Shown here: one piece after another, positions 17,680-25,259 of the stretch | Layout: each line of letters begins with the position of its first letter | How positions within the stretch are numbered: the first letter of the stretch is position 1 | Source of the DNA: an uncultured Prevotellaceae bacterium | GTDB lineage: Bacteria; Bacteroidota; Bacteroidia; Bacteroidales; Muribaculaceae | Length of the DNA stretch: 64,000 bases | Assembly (NCBI GenBank): GCA_900319525.1 | Contig: ONOU01000002.1 | Coordinates: forward strand, 62,001 to 126,000 | Direction of reading: 5' to 3' | Notes under the pieces: generated by a model | Seen by the model: the letters and a program-made list of their open reading frames with translations, nothing else | What the model was told of the DNA's origin: nothing | Databases searched by the model: none | Position numbers and translations under genes: made by a program

Positions 17680-19350
17680 TCACGTTAGGTCGCTAAGTTG
17701 CTGATTTGGAAGACAAGAAAGACAAGAAGGACAAATATTGATTTGTTGTCCTTCTTGTCTTACGAGAGTCTCCTTGATGACGCGCGGGATGATCCAGCGG
17801 ATCAGGTTGAACTCACCACCTGCCTTGTCGTTGGTACCGCTGGCGCGTGCACCGCCAAAGGGTTGCATACCCACAACAGCGCCCGTCGGCTTGTCATTGA
17901 TGTAGAAGTTACCGGCAGCATAGCTCAGCTTGTCGGTCAGTTTCTCGACAGCCATGCGGTCGCGGCCCCAAACGGCACCGGTCAGACCGTAAGGCGAGGT
18001 CTCGTCACACAATGTGGCGGTCTCGTCCACCTTGTCGTCATCATAGGGGTAAACCGTCAGTACGGGACCAAAGATTTCCTCTTCCATCGACTTGAAGCGC
18101 GGGTTGCTGGTCTCGATCACGGTGGGCTCAACAAACCAGCCCTTGCTCTTGTCGCACTTGCCGCCGATGACGATCTTGGCGTCGTCGGCCTTCTCGGCGA
18201 ACTCGATATAGGACTGACACTTGTCAAACGATGCCTCGTCGATAACGGCGTTGATGAAGTTGCCGGGATCCTTCACGTCACCCATCTTCACCTCGGCGCA
18301 CATGGCCTTGATGTCGGCCAGCACGTCGGCCCACATGCTCTTGGGAATGTACATGCGCGAAGCGGCCGAGCACTTCTGGCCCTGGAACTCAAACGCGCCG
18401 CAGAAGGCTGCCGTAGCCACGGCTTTCTTGTCGGCACTGGGGTGTACAAAGATAAAGTCCTTGCCGCCGGTCTCGCCCACGAGGCGGGGGTAGGAGATGT
18501 ACTGGTCCACATTCATGCTGGCCTGCTTCCACAGCGACTTGAAGGTGGCTGTGCTGCCGGTGAAGTGGATGCCGCTGAAGTACTTGCTCTGGGTGGCCAC
18601 CTCGCCGATGAGGGCACCGCTGCCGGGCAGGAAGTTGATCACGCCGTCGGGCAGACCGGCCTCCTTGTAGAGCTGCATCAGGTAGTAGTTGCTCAGCAGG
18701 GCAGTGGTCGAGGGCTTCCACAGGGCAACATTACCCATCAGCACGGGAGTCATGCACAGGTTGCTGGCGATAGAGGTGAAGTTGAACGGGGTCACAGCCA
18801 GGATAAAGCCCTCCAGGGGACGATACTCGGTGTGGTTCAGCTGGCCAACGCCATCCTTGGGCTGCATGCCGTAGATCTTGCTGGCATAGTGCACGTTGTA
18901 GCGGAAGAAGTCGATGGTCTCGCAAGCCGAGTCGATTTCGGCCTGGTAGAAGTTCTTGCTCTGGCCCAGCATGGTTGCTGCATTCATGATGGGGCGGTAC
19001 TTGGTGGCGAGCAGCTCGGCCATCTTCATCACGATGGCGGCGCGGGTTGTCCACGGCGTGCGGCTCCACTCTTTCCAGGCCTTCATGGCGGCATCGATAG
19101 CCATCTCGATGTGCTCCTTGCCCACCTTGTGATAGGTGGCCAGCACGTGCTTGTGATCGTGGGGGCAGGTAACCTGACCCGTGTCACCGGTGCGGATTTC
19201 CTTACCGCCGATGATGATGGGGATATCTACTACAAGGTTGCTCTGGCGCTCGAGTTCAGCCTCAAGAGCGACGCGCTCGGGAGAACCGGGCATATAGGCC
19301 TTCACCGGCTCGTTGGCGGGAAGGGGAAAGTTGATTCTAGCGTTATTCAT
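17680..19350 (-). CDS. L-glutamate gamma-semialdehyde (1-pyrroline-5-carboxylate) dehydrogenase with repeat-derived C-terminus
   Basis: 556 residues. The ALDH catalytic residues are clear: Glu293 in VGETGGKD, Cys327 in EFQGQKCSAAS, and the NAD-loop FTGSTATF. The N-terminal PLPANEPVKAYMPGSPER is typical of single-domain P5C dehydrogenases. It oxidises glutamate semialdehyde to glutamate with NAD+, in the cytosol. It follows rocD on the same strand, so the pair would turn ornithine into glutamate. The last ~27 residues (after VIKETL: VRQEGQQINICPSCLSC…) are encoded by an intergenic-type repeat (copy B, 17688-17765) and do not resemble the usual end of the family. Confidence 0.92.
   Translation of the reverse strand: MNNARINFPLPANEPVKAYMPGSPERVALEAELERQSNLVVDIPIIIGGKEIRTGDTGQVTCPHDHKHVLATYHKVGKEHIEMAIDAAMKAWKEWSRTPWTTRAAIVMKMAELLATKYRPIMNAATMLGQSKNFYQAEIDSACETIDFFRYNVHYASKIYGMQPKDGVGQLNHTEYRPLEGFILAVTPFNFTSIASNLCMTPVLMGNVALWKPSTTALLSNYYLMQLYKEAGLPDGVINFLPGSGALIGEVATQSKYFSGIHFTGSTATFKSLWKQASMNVDQYISYPRLVGETGGKDFIFVHPSADKKAVATAAFCGAFEFQGQKCSAASRMYIPKSMWADVLADIKAMCAEVKMGDVKDPGNFINAVIDEASFDKCQSYIEFAEKADDAKIVIGGKCDKSKGWFVEPTVIETSNPRFKSMEEEIFGPVLTVYPYDDDKVDETATLCDETSPYGLTGAVWGRDRMAVEKLTDKLSYAAGNFYINDKPTGAVVGMQPFGGARASGTNDKAGGEFNLIRWIIPRVIKETLVRQEGQQINICPSCLSCLPNQQLSDLT
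17688..17765 (-). repeat. GACAAGAA/TTCTTGTC hairpin repeat, copy B, inside the P5C dehydrogenase 3' end
   Basis: Read on the minus strand: GTAAGACAAGAAGGACAA, a short AT loop, TTGTCCTTCTTGTCTT, then a second TTCTTGTCTT and CCAAATCAGCAACTTAGC. The last 18 bases match copy A at 14754-14771 exactly. It forms a strong hairpin and also supplies the stop region of the gene. Confidence 0.75.
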
Positions 19351-19402
19351 TTATTTAGTTGTTAGTTTTATAGTTGTTAGTTGTAAGTTTTAAGTTTTAA
19401 GT
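19351..19402 (-). repeat. A-rich AACTTAAAACT leader repeat before the P5C dehydrogenase
   Basis: Read on the minus strand it is a run of ACTTAAAACTTACAACTAACAACT units ending at the ATG, the same motif and sense as before glmM, glyA and one dNK gene. Confidence 0.7.
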
Positions 19403-19447
19403 GAGATTTGAGTCGCCTGGTTGTGGGCGGCTATCTAGACCCTAAAC

Positions 19448-19484
19448 TTCAAGTGTCACAAGCCGTGAGCTTGCGACACTTGAA
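19448..19484 (-). terminator. Hairpin just after rocD
   Basis: TTCAAGTGTC…GACACTTGAA with an inner CAAGC/GCTTG pair, starting 7 bases past the rocD stop. It has no U-run. It may trim or stabilise the rocD 3' end or partly terminate before the P5C dehydrogenase gene. Confidence 0.55.
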
Positions 19485-19491
19485 TGATGAA

Positions 19492-20772
19492 TTATCCGAA
19501 CATCTGCTCGAAGGTCTTCTTGATGATGGCGATAGCCTCCATGAGCTCTTCCTTGGTGATGCACAAGGGGGGAGCGAAGCGGATGATATGGTCGTGGGTG
19601 GGCTTGGCCAGCAGGCCATTGTCACGCAGCTTGAGGCAGATGTCCCAAGCGGTCTTGCCCTCGACGGGCTTGGTGACGATGGCATTCAACAGACCGCGGC
19701 CGCGCACCTGCACGATAAACGGCGAGTTGATCTTCTCAATCTCCTCACGGAAGATCTTACCCATCTTCTCGGCGTTCTGCACGAGCTTCTCGTCCTTAAC
19801 CACCTTCAGGGCCTCAACAGCAACGCGGGCTGCCAGCGGGAAACCGCCAAAGGTCGAGCCGTGCTCACCGGGCTTGACGTTGAGCATGATGTCGTCGTCG
19901 GCCAGGCAAGCCGATACGGGCAGCACACCACCACCCAGGGCCTTGCCCAGGATCACGATGTCGGGACGGATGCCGTCGTGCTCGCTGCACAGCATCTTAC
20001 CCGTACGGGCGATACCGGTCTGCACCTCATCGGCAATGAACAGCACGTTGTGCTCGTGGCACAGGTCGAAGCATTTCTTCAGGTAACCGTCGTCGGGGAC
20101 AAAGACGCCGGCCTCGCCCTGGATGGGCTCAGCGATAAATGCGGCAACCTCTTTGCCATGCTCCTTGAGAGCAGCCTCAAGCGCCTTGGTGTCGTTGTAG
20201 GGGATGCGGATGAAACCCGGAGTCAGCGGGCCATAGTTGGCAAAGCTGTCGGGGTCATTGCTCATGGTGATGATGGTCACGGTGCGACCGTGGAAGTTAC
20301 CCTCGCAGCAGATGATCTTCACCTTGTCGTTAGGGATACCTTTCTTAACAACACCCCAGCGGCGAGCGAGCTTCAAGGCGGTCTCGACGCCCTCGGCACC
20401 GGTGTTCATGGGCAGCACCTTATCGTAGCCAAAGTAGGAGTGCATGAACTTCTCATACTCGCAGAAGGCCTCGTTGTAGAATGCGCGTGACGTCAGGCAC
20501 AGCTTGTTGGTCTGGTCCTTCAGCGCCTTCACGATGCGGGGGTGGCAGTGACCCTGGTTCACGGCACTGTAGGCCGACAGGAAGTCAAAGTACTTCTTGC
20601 CCTCGACATCCCACACGTAGATGCCCTTGCCCTTCTTCAACACGACGGGCAGCGGGTGGTAGTTGTGAGCGCCGTAACGCTCTTCCATTGCGATGTAACT
20701 CTTGGTTTTTGCGCCCAGAGGATTGGGCTTGCTCATGTCCTTCTTAGCTGTTTTAGCTGATGGTTTTTTCAT
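19492..20772 (-). CDS. rocD: Ornithine--oxo-acid transaminase
   Basis: 426 residues, class III PLP aminotransferase. It shows [27 protein letters not shown], the PLP-binding [15 protein letters not shown] and Schiff-base Lys277 in [12 protein letters not shown]. It converts ornithine plus 2-oxoglutarate to glutamate semialdehyde plus glutamate; the downstream gene then oxidises the semialdehyde. The first dozen residues ([12 protein letters not shown]) are extra; Met13 (MSKPNPLG…) is an alternative start. Its promoter is at 20821. Confidence 0.93.
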   Translation of the reverse strand: MKKPSAKTAKKDMSKPNPLGAKTKSYIAMEERYGAHNYHPLPVVLKKGKGIYVWDVEGKKYFDFLSAYSAVNQGHCHPRIVKALKDQTNKLCLTSRAFYNEAFCEYEKFMHSYFGYDKVLPMNTGAEGVETALKLARRWGVVKKGIPNDKVKIICCEGNFHGRTVTIITMSNDPDSFANYGPLTPGFIRIPYNDTKALEAALKEHGKEVAAFIAEPIQGEAGVFVPDDGYLKKCFDLCHEHNVLFIADEVQTGIARTGKMLCSEHDGIRPDIVILGKALGGGVLPVSACLADDDIMLNVKPGEHGSTFGGFPLAARVAVEALKVVKDEKLVQNAEKMGKIFREEIEKINSPFIVQVRGRGLLNAIVTKPVEGKTAWDICLKLRDNGLLAKPTHDHIIRFAPPLCITKEELMEAIAIIKKTFEQMFG

Positions 20773-20820
20773 TGATTTAGTCTCTGAATTTAAATGTTAA
20801 TGTTAACTTGAAATTCTGGT

Positions 20821-20829
20821 GCAAATTTA
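20821..20829 (-). promoter_or_regulatory. -7 box for rocD
   Basis: Minus-strand TAAATTTGC, 49 bases before the ATG. Confidence 0.65.
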
Positions 20830-20952
20830 AATTATAAATATGACATTTGCTATTCGTTTTACATAATTTAACTCACTTATTTCATGACGAAATCGTTTAG
20901 CCGATCATAATGTCATTATTCCATGACTTGTCACAACATTTTTCCATACAAC

Positions 20953-20989
20953 AAAAGGCCGCCTGCAAGCATAATGCTTGGGCGGCCTT
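20953..20989 (-). terminator. Terminator of the HU-rng operon
   Basis: On the minus strand AAGGCCGCC…GGCGGCCTT with an inner AAGCAT/ATGCTT stem is followed by TTTTGTTG. It lies about 38 bases past the rng stop. Confidence 0.8.
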
Positions 20990-21026
20990 GATACCTTGTC
21001 GTTGACTTGATGCAACGCGCGTAGGG

Positions 21027-22670
21027 TCAGTGCTGACTGTCGTCGTCATCGGCGTGACGGTGCTTGGAGCGTCTCTCCTTCTTGGTCGTCTCGCTGGTGC
21101 TGGTGTCTTTTTCCTCTTTCAGGTCGATCTCGTTGTGGTCCTTGTCCATAACCTTGAACTCAAGGTAATTGAGCGACTGGTCGGCAACGATGCGGAATTT
21201 TCGCTTGAACTCGCGGCGCCATTTCCAGTATTCACTCATGAGTCCTTTCTTGAGGTAGGCATCGACATAGGGGTGTACATACATGACGAAGTTGCTCACG
21301 TTTAACGTGTTGACAAGGTAGTCAATCTTGTCTTTCAACTTGTCGGTAAACAGTAGCGAGGGTTGCACTTGGCCTGTGCCGCCACATGACGGGCACGTCT
21401 CGGCTGTGGCAATGTCTAGAGCGGGGCGAACGCGCTGACGCGTTATCTGCATCAACCCGAACTTGCTCAGCGGCAGGATGTTGTGCCGCGCGCGGTCTTT
21501 CTGCATCACTTCACGCATGTGCTTGTACAGTTCTTGCCGGTGCTCGGCCTTGGCCATGTCAATGAAGTCGATCACAATGATGCCGCCCATGTCCCTGAGA
21601 CGCAGCTGGCGCGCTATCTCATCGGCGGCCAGCAGGTTCACATTCAGGGCATTGCTCTCTTGGTCGGTACTGGTGCGCGAGCGGTTGCCTGAGTTCACGT
21701 CGATGACGTGAAGGGCCTCGGTACTCTCTACGATTATGTATGCGCCCGACTTAAAGGATACCGTCTTTCCAAACGAGGACTTGATCTGTTTGCTGATACC
21801 GAATTTATCAAAGATGGGTGTGTCCTCGCTGTACAATTTCACGATATCGCTGCGATCGGGGGCGATTAGGTTCACATAGTCATGAATCTGTTCATACACC
21901 TCGGCATTGTTGACTTGAATGCTCTCAAACTCGGGACTGAAAATGTCGCGAATCTCACCTACGGCACGGCTTTCTTCCTCATAAACGAGAGAGGGTGGGG
22001 TCGCTTGCTGGACCTTGGCTATGGCGTCGTCCCAGGCTTTGAGCAGTGTCTTGAGCTCGATGTTGAGCTCGGCGGCTTTCTTGTTCTCGGCCGACGTGCG
22101 CACGATGATGCCAAAGTTCTTGGGCTTCATGCTCTCTATAAGCTTGCGCAATCGCGTCTTCTCGGCATGGTCCTTGATCTTCTGGGACACCGATATCCGG
22201 TCGTTAAACGGTGTGAGTACCAGGAAGCGTCCGGTGAATGTGATTTCGGTAGTCAAGCGCGGACCCTTGGTCGAGATGGGTTCCTTGGCTATCTGCACCA
22301 GCAGCTCTTGACCTTGGGTGAGCACGTCCGTTACTGTGCCGTGCTTGTTGGTCTCTGGCTGGTTCTTCACTTTGCTGATACTGATGGGCCGCTTGTTGGG
22401 ATTGGAGCGTACCGTCTGGATGTATTGAGAGAATGTGTTGAACTGTGAACCTAGATCAAGATAGTGAAGGAAAGCGTCCTTGGAGTGCCCCACGTTGACA
22501 AACGCGGCATTCAGTCCTGGCATCAGCTTCTTTATCTTAGCAAGGTAGAGGTTGCCCACTGCATAGGAGGCGTCTCGCGTCTCCCGCTGCAACGACACGA
22601 GACGGCCATCTTCGAGCAGCGCCGTTGTCATGTCTTTGGGCGTGACGTCAACTACTAGTTCACTTCTCAT
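21027..22670 (-). CDS. rng: Ribonuclease E/G family endoribonuclease
   Basis: 547 residues. It has an S1-like N-terminal part (MRSELVVDVTPKD… NVGHSKDAFLHYLDLG) and a DNase-I-like catalytic core with metal ligands Asp324 (VIDVNSGN) and Asp368 (IVIDFIDM). The Zn-link Cys426-Pro-Ser-Cys429 mediates dimerisation. A short lysine/arginine-rich C-terminal tail (KKERRSKHRHADDDD) replaces the long scaffold of RNase E, so RNase G fits better. It processes rRNA and decays mRNA. It is third in a unit with HU and a tiny ribosomal-type protein, separated from the latter by a 288-base non-coding leader that can fold. Confidence 0.93.
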   Translation of the reverse strand: MRSELVVDVTPKDMTTALLEDGRLVSLQRETRDASYAVGNLYLAKIKKLMPGLNAAFVNVGHSKDAFLHYLDLGSQFNTFSQYIQTVRSNPNKRPISISKVKNQPETNKHGTVTDVLTQGQELLVQIAKEPISTKGPRLTTEITFTGRFLVLTPFNDRISVSQKIKDHAEKTRLRKLIESMKPKNFGIIVRTSAENKKAAELNIELKTLLKAWDDAIAKVQQATPPSLVYEEESRAVGEIRDIFSPEFESIQVNNAEVYEQIHDYVNLIAPDRSDIVKLYSEDTPIFDKFGISKQIKSSFGKTVSFKSGAYIIVESTEALHVIDVNSGNRSRTSTDQESNALNVNLLAADEIARQLRLRDMGGIIVIDFIDMAKAEHRQELYKHMREVMQKDRARHNILPLSKFGLMQITRQRVRPALDIATAETCPSCGGTGQVQPSLLFTDKLKDKIDYLVNTLNVSNFVMYVHPYVDAYLKKGLMSEYWKWRREFKRKFRIVADQSLNYLEFKVMDKDHNEIDLKEEKDTSTSETTKKERRSKHRHADDDDSQH

Positions 22671-22958
22671 CGCAGTTGGTGTGGGTGATATACATAATAT
22701 AATAAAGTGTCATTATATATCGGCGTGTGGCCTATATATTGCACCGTGACATCGGCCGGGCTTGGGTCCCGCTGGATCTGGGGGCTGATGGAGGTGCGAG
22801 GGTTTCAAGTCGCCTTGAAAATCAAGACAGGAACAAACCAATTGACTGGATTGTGGTGGGCTGGCGGCATCACGCCGTTTGACCACATTGCACATCAGCT
22901 TGCCAATTCGTTTGTTCCCGCTATCTCACAGTCGTCATTTCAGAGTAATTGCGATATA
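22671..22958 (-). promoter_or_regulatory. Probable structured 5' leader of rng
   Basis: No credible gene is present in these 288 bases. The arms GGAACAAAC-c-AATTG (22830-22844) and CAATT-c-GTTTGTTCC (about 22903-22918) form a long stem enclosing a GGCGTGATGCCGCC-type hairpin, and CTTGA-TTT-TCAAG and CCGGGCTTGGGTCCCG add further stems. RNase E mRNAs are autoregulated through their leaders in other bacteria; a similar role here is inference. I see no convincing TAnnTTTG box inside. Confidence 0.4.
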
Positions 22959-23051
22959 TTACTTCTTGTTTTTATGACGATTCTTGCGCAGTCTTTTTTT
23001 ACGCTTGTGCGTTGCCATCTTGTGGCCTTTACGTTTCTTTCCGTTTGGCAT
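22959..23051 (-). CDS. 30-residue very basic protein, AURKAIP1/COX24 (mS38-like) ribosomal type
   Basis: The protein starts MPNGKKRKGHKMATHKR and continues as Lys/Arg/His/Asn-rich sequence to a TAA; 17 of 30 residues are Lys or Arg. Small Bacteroidetes proteins with this MPNGKKxKxHKxATHKRKKR pattern are annotated as AURKAIP1/COX24-domain proteins, homologous to the C-terminus of mitochondrial small-subunit protein mS38. It is therefore likely a ribosome component (inference from family). It starts 13 bases after the HU stop, so the two are cotranscribed. Confidence 0.8.
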   Translation of the reverse strand: MPNGKKRKGHKMATHKRKKRLRKNRHKNKK

Positions 23052-23064
23052 AGTCGATTCGCTA

Positions 23065-23337
23065 TTACTTCACCTGCTCCATGAACACCTTGGCGGGCTT
23101 GAAGGCCGGAATCTTGTGCTCGGGGATGATGATGACGGTATTCTTGCTGATATTGCGGGCGGTCTTCTGTGAACGGGTCTTCACGATGAAACTGCCGAAG
23201 CCACGCAGGTAAACGTTCTCACCATTGGCCAGTGAATCCTTTACGGTATCCATGAATTTTTCAACAGTCTCAAGAACCGATGCCTTGTCGATTCCGGTGG
23301 ATTGAGCGATCTCTCTAACGATTTCTGCTTTAGTCAT
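23065..23337 (-). CDS. HU/IHF family DNA-binding protein
   Basis: 90 residues, canonical HU length. It shows MTKAEIVREIAQSTGIDK, the dimer core VEKFMDTVKDSLANGENVYL, the RGFGSF turn and the DNA-arm region with the conserved Pro (HKIPAFKPAK). HU bends and compacts DNA as a dimer. It heads the HU / small basic protein / rng unit. A near-consensus minus-strand box (GATATTTGC) lies about 23482-23490, giving a long AT-rich leader. Confidence 0.93.
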   Translation of the reverse strand: MTKAEIVREIAQSTGIDKASVLETVEKFMDTVKDSLANGENVYLRGFGSFIVKTRSQKTARNISKNTVIIIPEHKIPAFKPAKVFMEQVK

Positions 23338-23636
23338 TGTATTGTAAATTTAATTCTTGGTTAAATATTAAATAATTGAACTCTGTTGTAAATGCTTGAC
23401 CGACAGGTTTTTGTATTCGACGCTTTGAAAAAAGCGTCAAATAAAAAGCGCTCAAAAATGAGCCCCTCTCGATTTTGCGACTGCAAATATCGGCATTTTT
23501 TTCTAATTAAGCGCTAATATTCAGCATTTTTTGTGTTTTTTTTTGTTTTTCCCCCTTTTTGGTCTTCGCGCTCTCCCTTTTCGCTTTAAATCACTATTTT
23601 GTTTTGTTGGATGGCCGCTTGTTTGAGAGTTTTTAC
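23338..23636. other. AT-rich intergenic region between divergent HU and SufT-like genes
   Basis: No gene is visible. It holds the HU leader and a near-consensus minus-strand -7 box at 23482-23490 (GATATTTGC), plus poly-T/poly-C tracts at 23498-23580. The plus-strand promoter of the next gene follows directly. Confidence 0.6.
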
Positions 23637-23645
23637 TAATTTTGC
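23637..23645 (+). promoter_or_regulatory. -7 box giving a nearly leaderless SufT-like mRNA
   Basis: TAATTTTGC; only 9 bases separate its TTTG from the ATG at 23654, so the in-frame TTG at 23642 cannot be the start. Confidence 0.75.
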
Positions 23646-23653
23646 ACCTGCTT

Positions 23654-23974
23654 ATGGATCAAGAACAGAAATTAAGAATAGAAGAAGACATCATCAAGAT
23701 GCTCAAGACGGTCTATGACCCCGAATTGCCGGTCGACGTCTATAGTTTGGGTTTAATATATAAGATTGACCTCAACGACGAGGGCCATGTGGACATTGAC
23801 ATGACGCTCACGGCCCCCAACTGCCCGATTGCCGACTTCATCTTTGAGGACGTCAGGCAGAAGGTCGAGAGTGTCGATGGCGTCACCAGTGCGACGGTCA
23901 ATCTCGTCTTTGAACCGGAGTGGGACCCTCGCATGATGACCGATGAGGCAAAGCTCGAACTGGGCATGATGTAG
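23654..23974 (+). CDS. MIP18/DUF59-family iron-sulfur assembly factor (SufT-like)
   Basis: 106 residues from ATG 23654. The family core is intact: LKTVYDPELPVDVYSLGLIY near the N-terminus and the conserved Cys57 in TLTAPNCPIAD, ending in the EPEWDPRMM loop. These small proteins help mature Fe-S proteins in the cytosol. It is followed 43 bases later by the LpxH-like gene, probably in the same transcript. Confidence 0.88.
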   Translation: MDQEQKLRIEEDIIKMLKTVYDPELPVDVYSLGLIYKIDLNDEGHVDIDMTLTAPNCPIADFIFEDVRQKVESVDGVTSATVNLVFEPEWDPRMMTDEAKLELGMM

Positions 23975-24017
23975 GCGTCAGGCTCTGGTTTTGTGATAGA
24001 GTGGAGAACCGCGGTAA

Positions 24018-24791
24018 ATGAACATGGCTCGCGCGAACACATATTTTATTTCAGACCTCCATCTGGGTGCGAAGTACATGCGTAACCCGCTGGAACGGGA
24101 GCGGCGTGTGTGCCGTTTCCTGGACTCGATCAAGGACGATGCCGCCGAACTCTATCTGCTGGGCGACATCTTGGACTACTGGTATGAGTACAAGTATGTG
24201 GTGCCGCGAGGCTACATCCGCTTCCTGGGTAAGTTGGCCGAACTTGCCGATGCGGGTGTCAAGCTCACCTGGGTCACCGGCAACCACGATGTGTGGCTGT
24301 TCGATTACCTGCGCGACCAGTTGAACATGACGGTGCTCAATGGTCACACGGTCATTGAGAGTCATGGCAAGCGCATCCTCATCGCTCATGGTGACGACGT
24401 GGGCGTACAGCCCGCCATGTACCGTTTCACGCGCTGGTGCTTTTATAATAAGGTGTGCCAGTGGCTCTATGCCGCCATCCATCCCCGCTGGACCTATCCC
24501 ATCGCTACAGGTTGGTCTAACGAGAACCGCACCCGTCGCGATCCTCAGGAACAGCAGGTCATTTCGGAGCGCGCTGCCGGTCACCTGATTGACTTCTCGC
24601 GCGACTATCACCAGGCTCACCCCGATGTCGAAGCATTCATCTATGGTCACATTCACATCGCCCGCATTGTCGAGCCGTCGGCGGGGATGCCACCCGTTGT
24701 TTTCCTGGGTGAATGGATTACGTTGGACTCTTATGTCGTGCTGGATCCGTCGGGCACCTTTTCTCTCAAGTTTTTTGATAAAAAAGAGTAA
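24018..24791 (+). CDS. lpxH: UDP-2,3-diacylglucosamine diphosphatase-like metallophosphoesterase
   Basis: 257 residues. The calcineurin-type motifs are ordered as in LpxH: ISDLHLG (Asp13, His15), LLGDILDYWYEY, VTGNHDVWLFDYL, IAHGDDVG and YGHIHIARI. LpxH hydrolyses UDP-2,3-diacylglucosamine to lipid X in lipid A synthesis at the cytoplasmic face of the inner membrane. Bacteroidetes homologues of this length are usually assigned to LpxH, but a general phosphoesterase role is possible. Met3 is an alternative start. Confidence 0.85.
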   Translation: MNMARANTYFISDLHLGAKYMRNPLERERRVCRFLDSIKDDAAELYLLGDILDYWYEYKYVVPRGYIRFLGKLAELADAGVKLTWVTGNHDVWLFDYLRDQLNMTVLNGHTVIESHGKRILIAHGDDVGVQPAMYRFTRWCFYNKVCQWLYAAIHPRWTYPIATGWSNENRTRRDPQEQQVISERAAGHLIDFSRDYHQAHPDVEAFIYGHIHIARIVEPSAGMPPVVFLGEWITLDSYVVLDPSGTFSLKFFDKKE

Positions 24792-24912
24792 TTTTTTTGC
24801 AATCGTTTGAGCCGCTGATAATCAATGTGATAGGTGGTTGAATGCGCTAGCTTTGGCAAAAATTATGTTTTATAACATAAAAAAATTGATTAAAGGTTTC
24901 AGAAAATGGCTA

Positions 24913-24921
24913 TATATTTGC
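24913..24921 (+). promoter_or_regulatory. -7 box for a candidate small RNA
   Basis: TATATTTGC, with no open reading frame before the terminator at 24977. Confidence 0.55.
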
Positions 24922-24924
24922 GCC

Positions 24925-25016
24925 ATAAACCTGAAACAATCTTTTTTACCTTAGAAATTTTACCTATTTGAAACCTAAAAAGGAATTTTAAGCCGAGGCT
25001 TAAAGTTCCTTTTTAA
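24925..25016 (+). ncRNA. Candidate ~90-nt intergenic small RNA
   Basis: A consensus -7 box (24913) is followed about 60 bases later by a strong intrinsic terminator (24977-25014: AAAAAGGAA…TTCCTTTTT with inner TTAAGC/GCTTAA). The transcript between them has no start codon with a useful frame. It carries ACCTGAAACAATC and GAAACCTAAAAAGG, two related purine-rich segments. I do not recognise an RNA family. The position in a 468-base gap between lpxH and the phosphatase gene supports an independent RNA gene. Confidence 0.45.
24977..25014 (+). terminator. Terminator of the candidate small RNA
   Basis: Arms 24977-24985 and 25006-25014 pair perfectly, extended inward, ending in TTTTT. Confidence 0.75.
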
Positions 25017-25047
25017 ATTTGGCGATGATATAGATGTTGGCCCTAAC

Positions 25048-25113
25048 CCCTGCGGGAAATTTATCAAATTTCCCGCAGGGCGGTTATTATTGCAGCATTT
25101 GAATTATGACACA
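25048..25113 (-). repeat. Dispersed 36-bp intergenic repeat, copy 2, with 15-bp hairpin
   Basis: 25078-25113 is the exact reverse complement of 301-336. Next to it is a perfect 15-bp hairpin, CCCTGCGGGAAATTT-ATC-AAATTTCCCGCAGGG (25048-25080). Confidence 0.8.
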
Positions 25114-25210
25114 CTCTCAACTTTAGAGTCAATAGGGTGGGGTTCACTGTTACGACCGGGTGCTACACCTTGTTATTGATACTAATTATCGGATAGATAA
25201 AAAATTGTAC

Positions 25211-25219
25211 TACTTTTGC
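25211..25219 (+). promoter_or_regulatory. -7 box for the acid phosphatase
   Basis: TACTTTTGC, 41 bases before the ATG. Confidence 0.7.
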
Positions 25220-25259
25220 ACTGTCAATAAATGAAAGTTTAAAAAATCAGTAAAGATTT

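Noticed and set aside
17698-19365. 555-codon open frame antisense to P5C dehydrogenase
   Set aside because: Same codon-bias artefact; low-complexity Val/Gly/His composition and no recognisable domain.
22707-23084. 125-codon plus-strand frame across the rng leader
   Set aside because: No promoter or family similarity, and it is antisense to the mS38-like gene and the end of HU.
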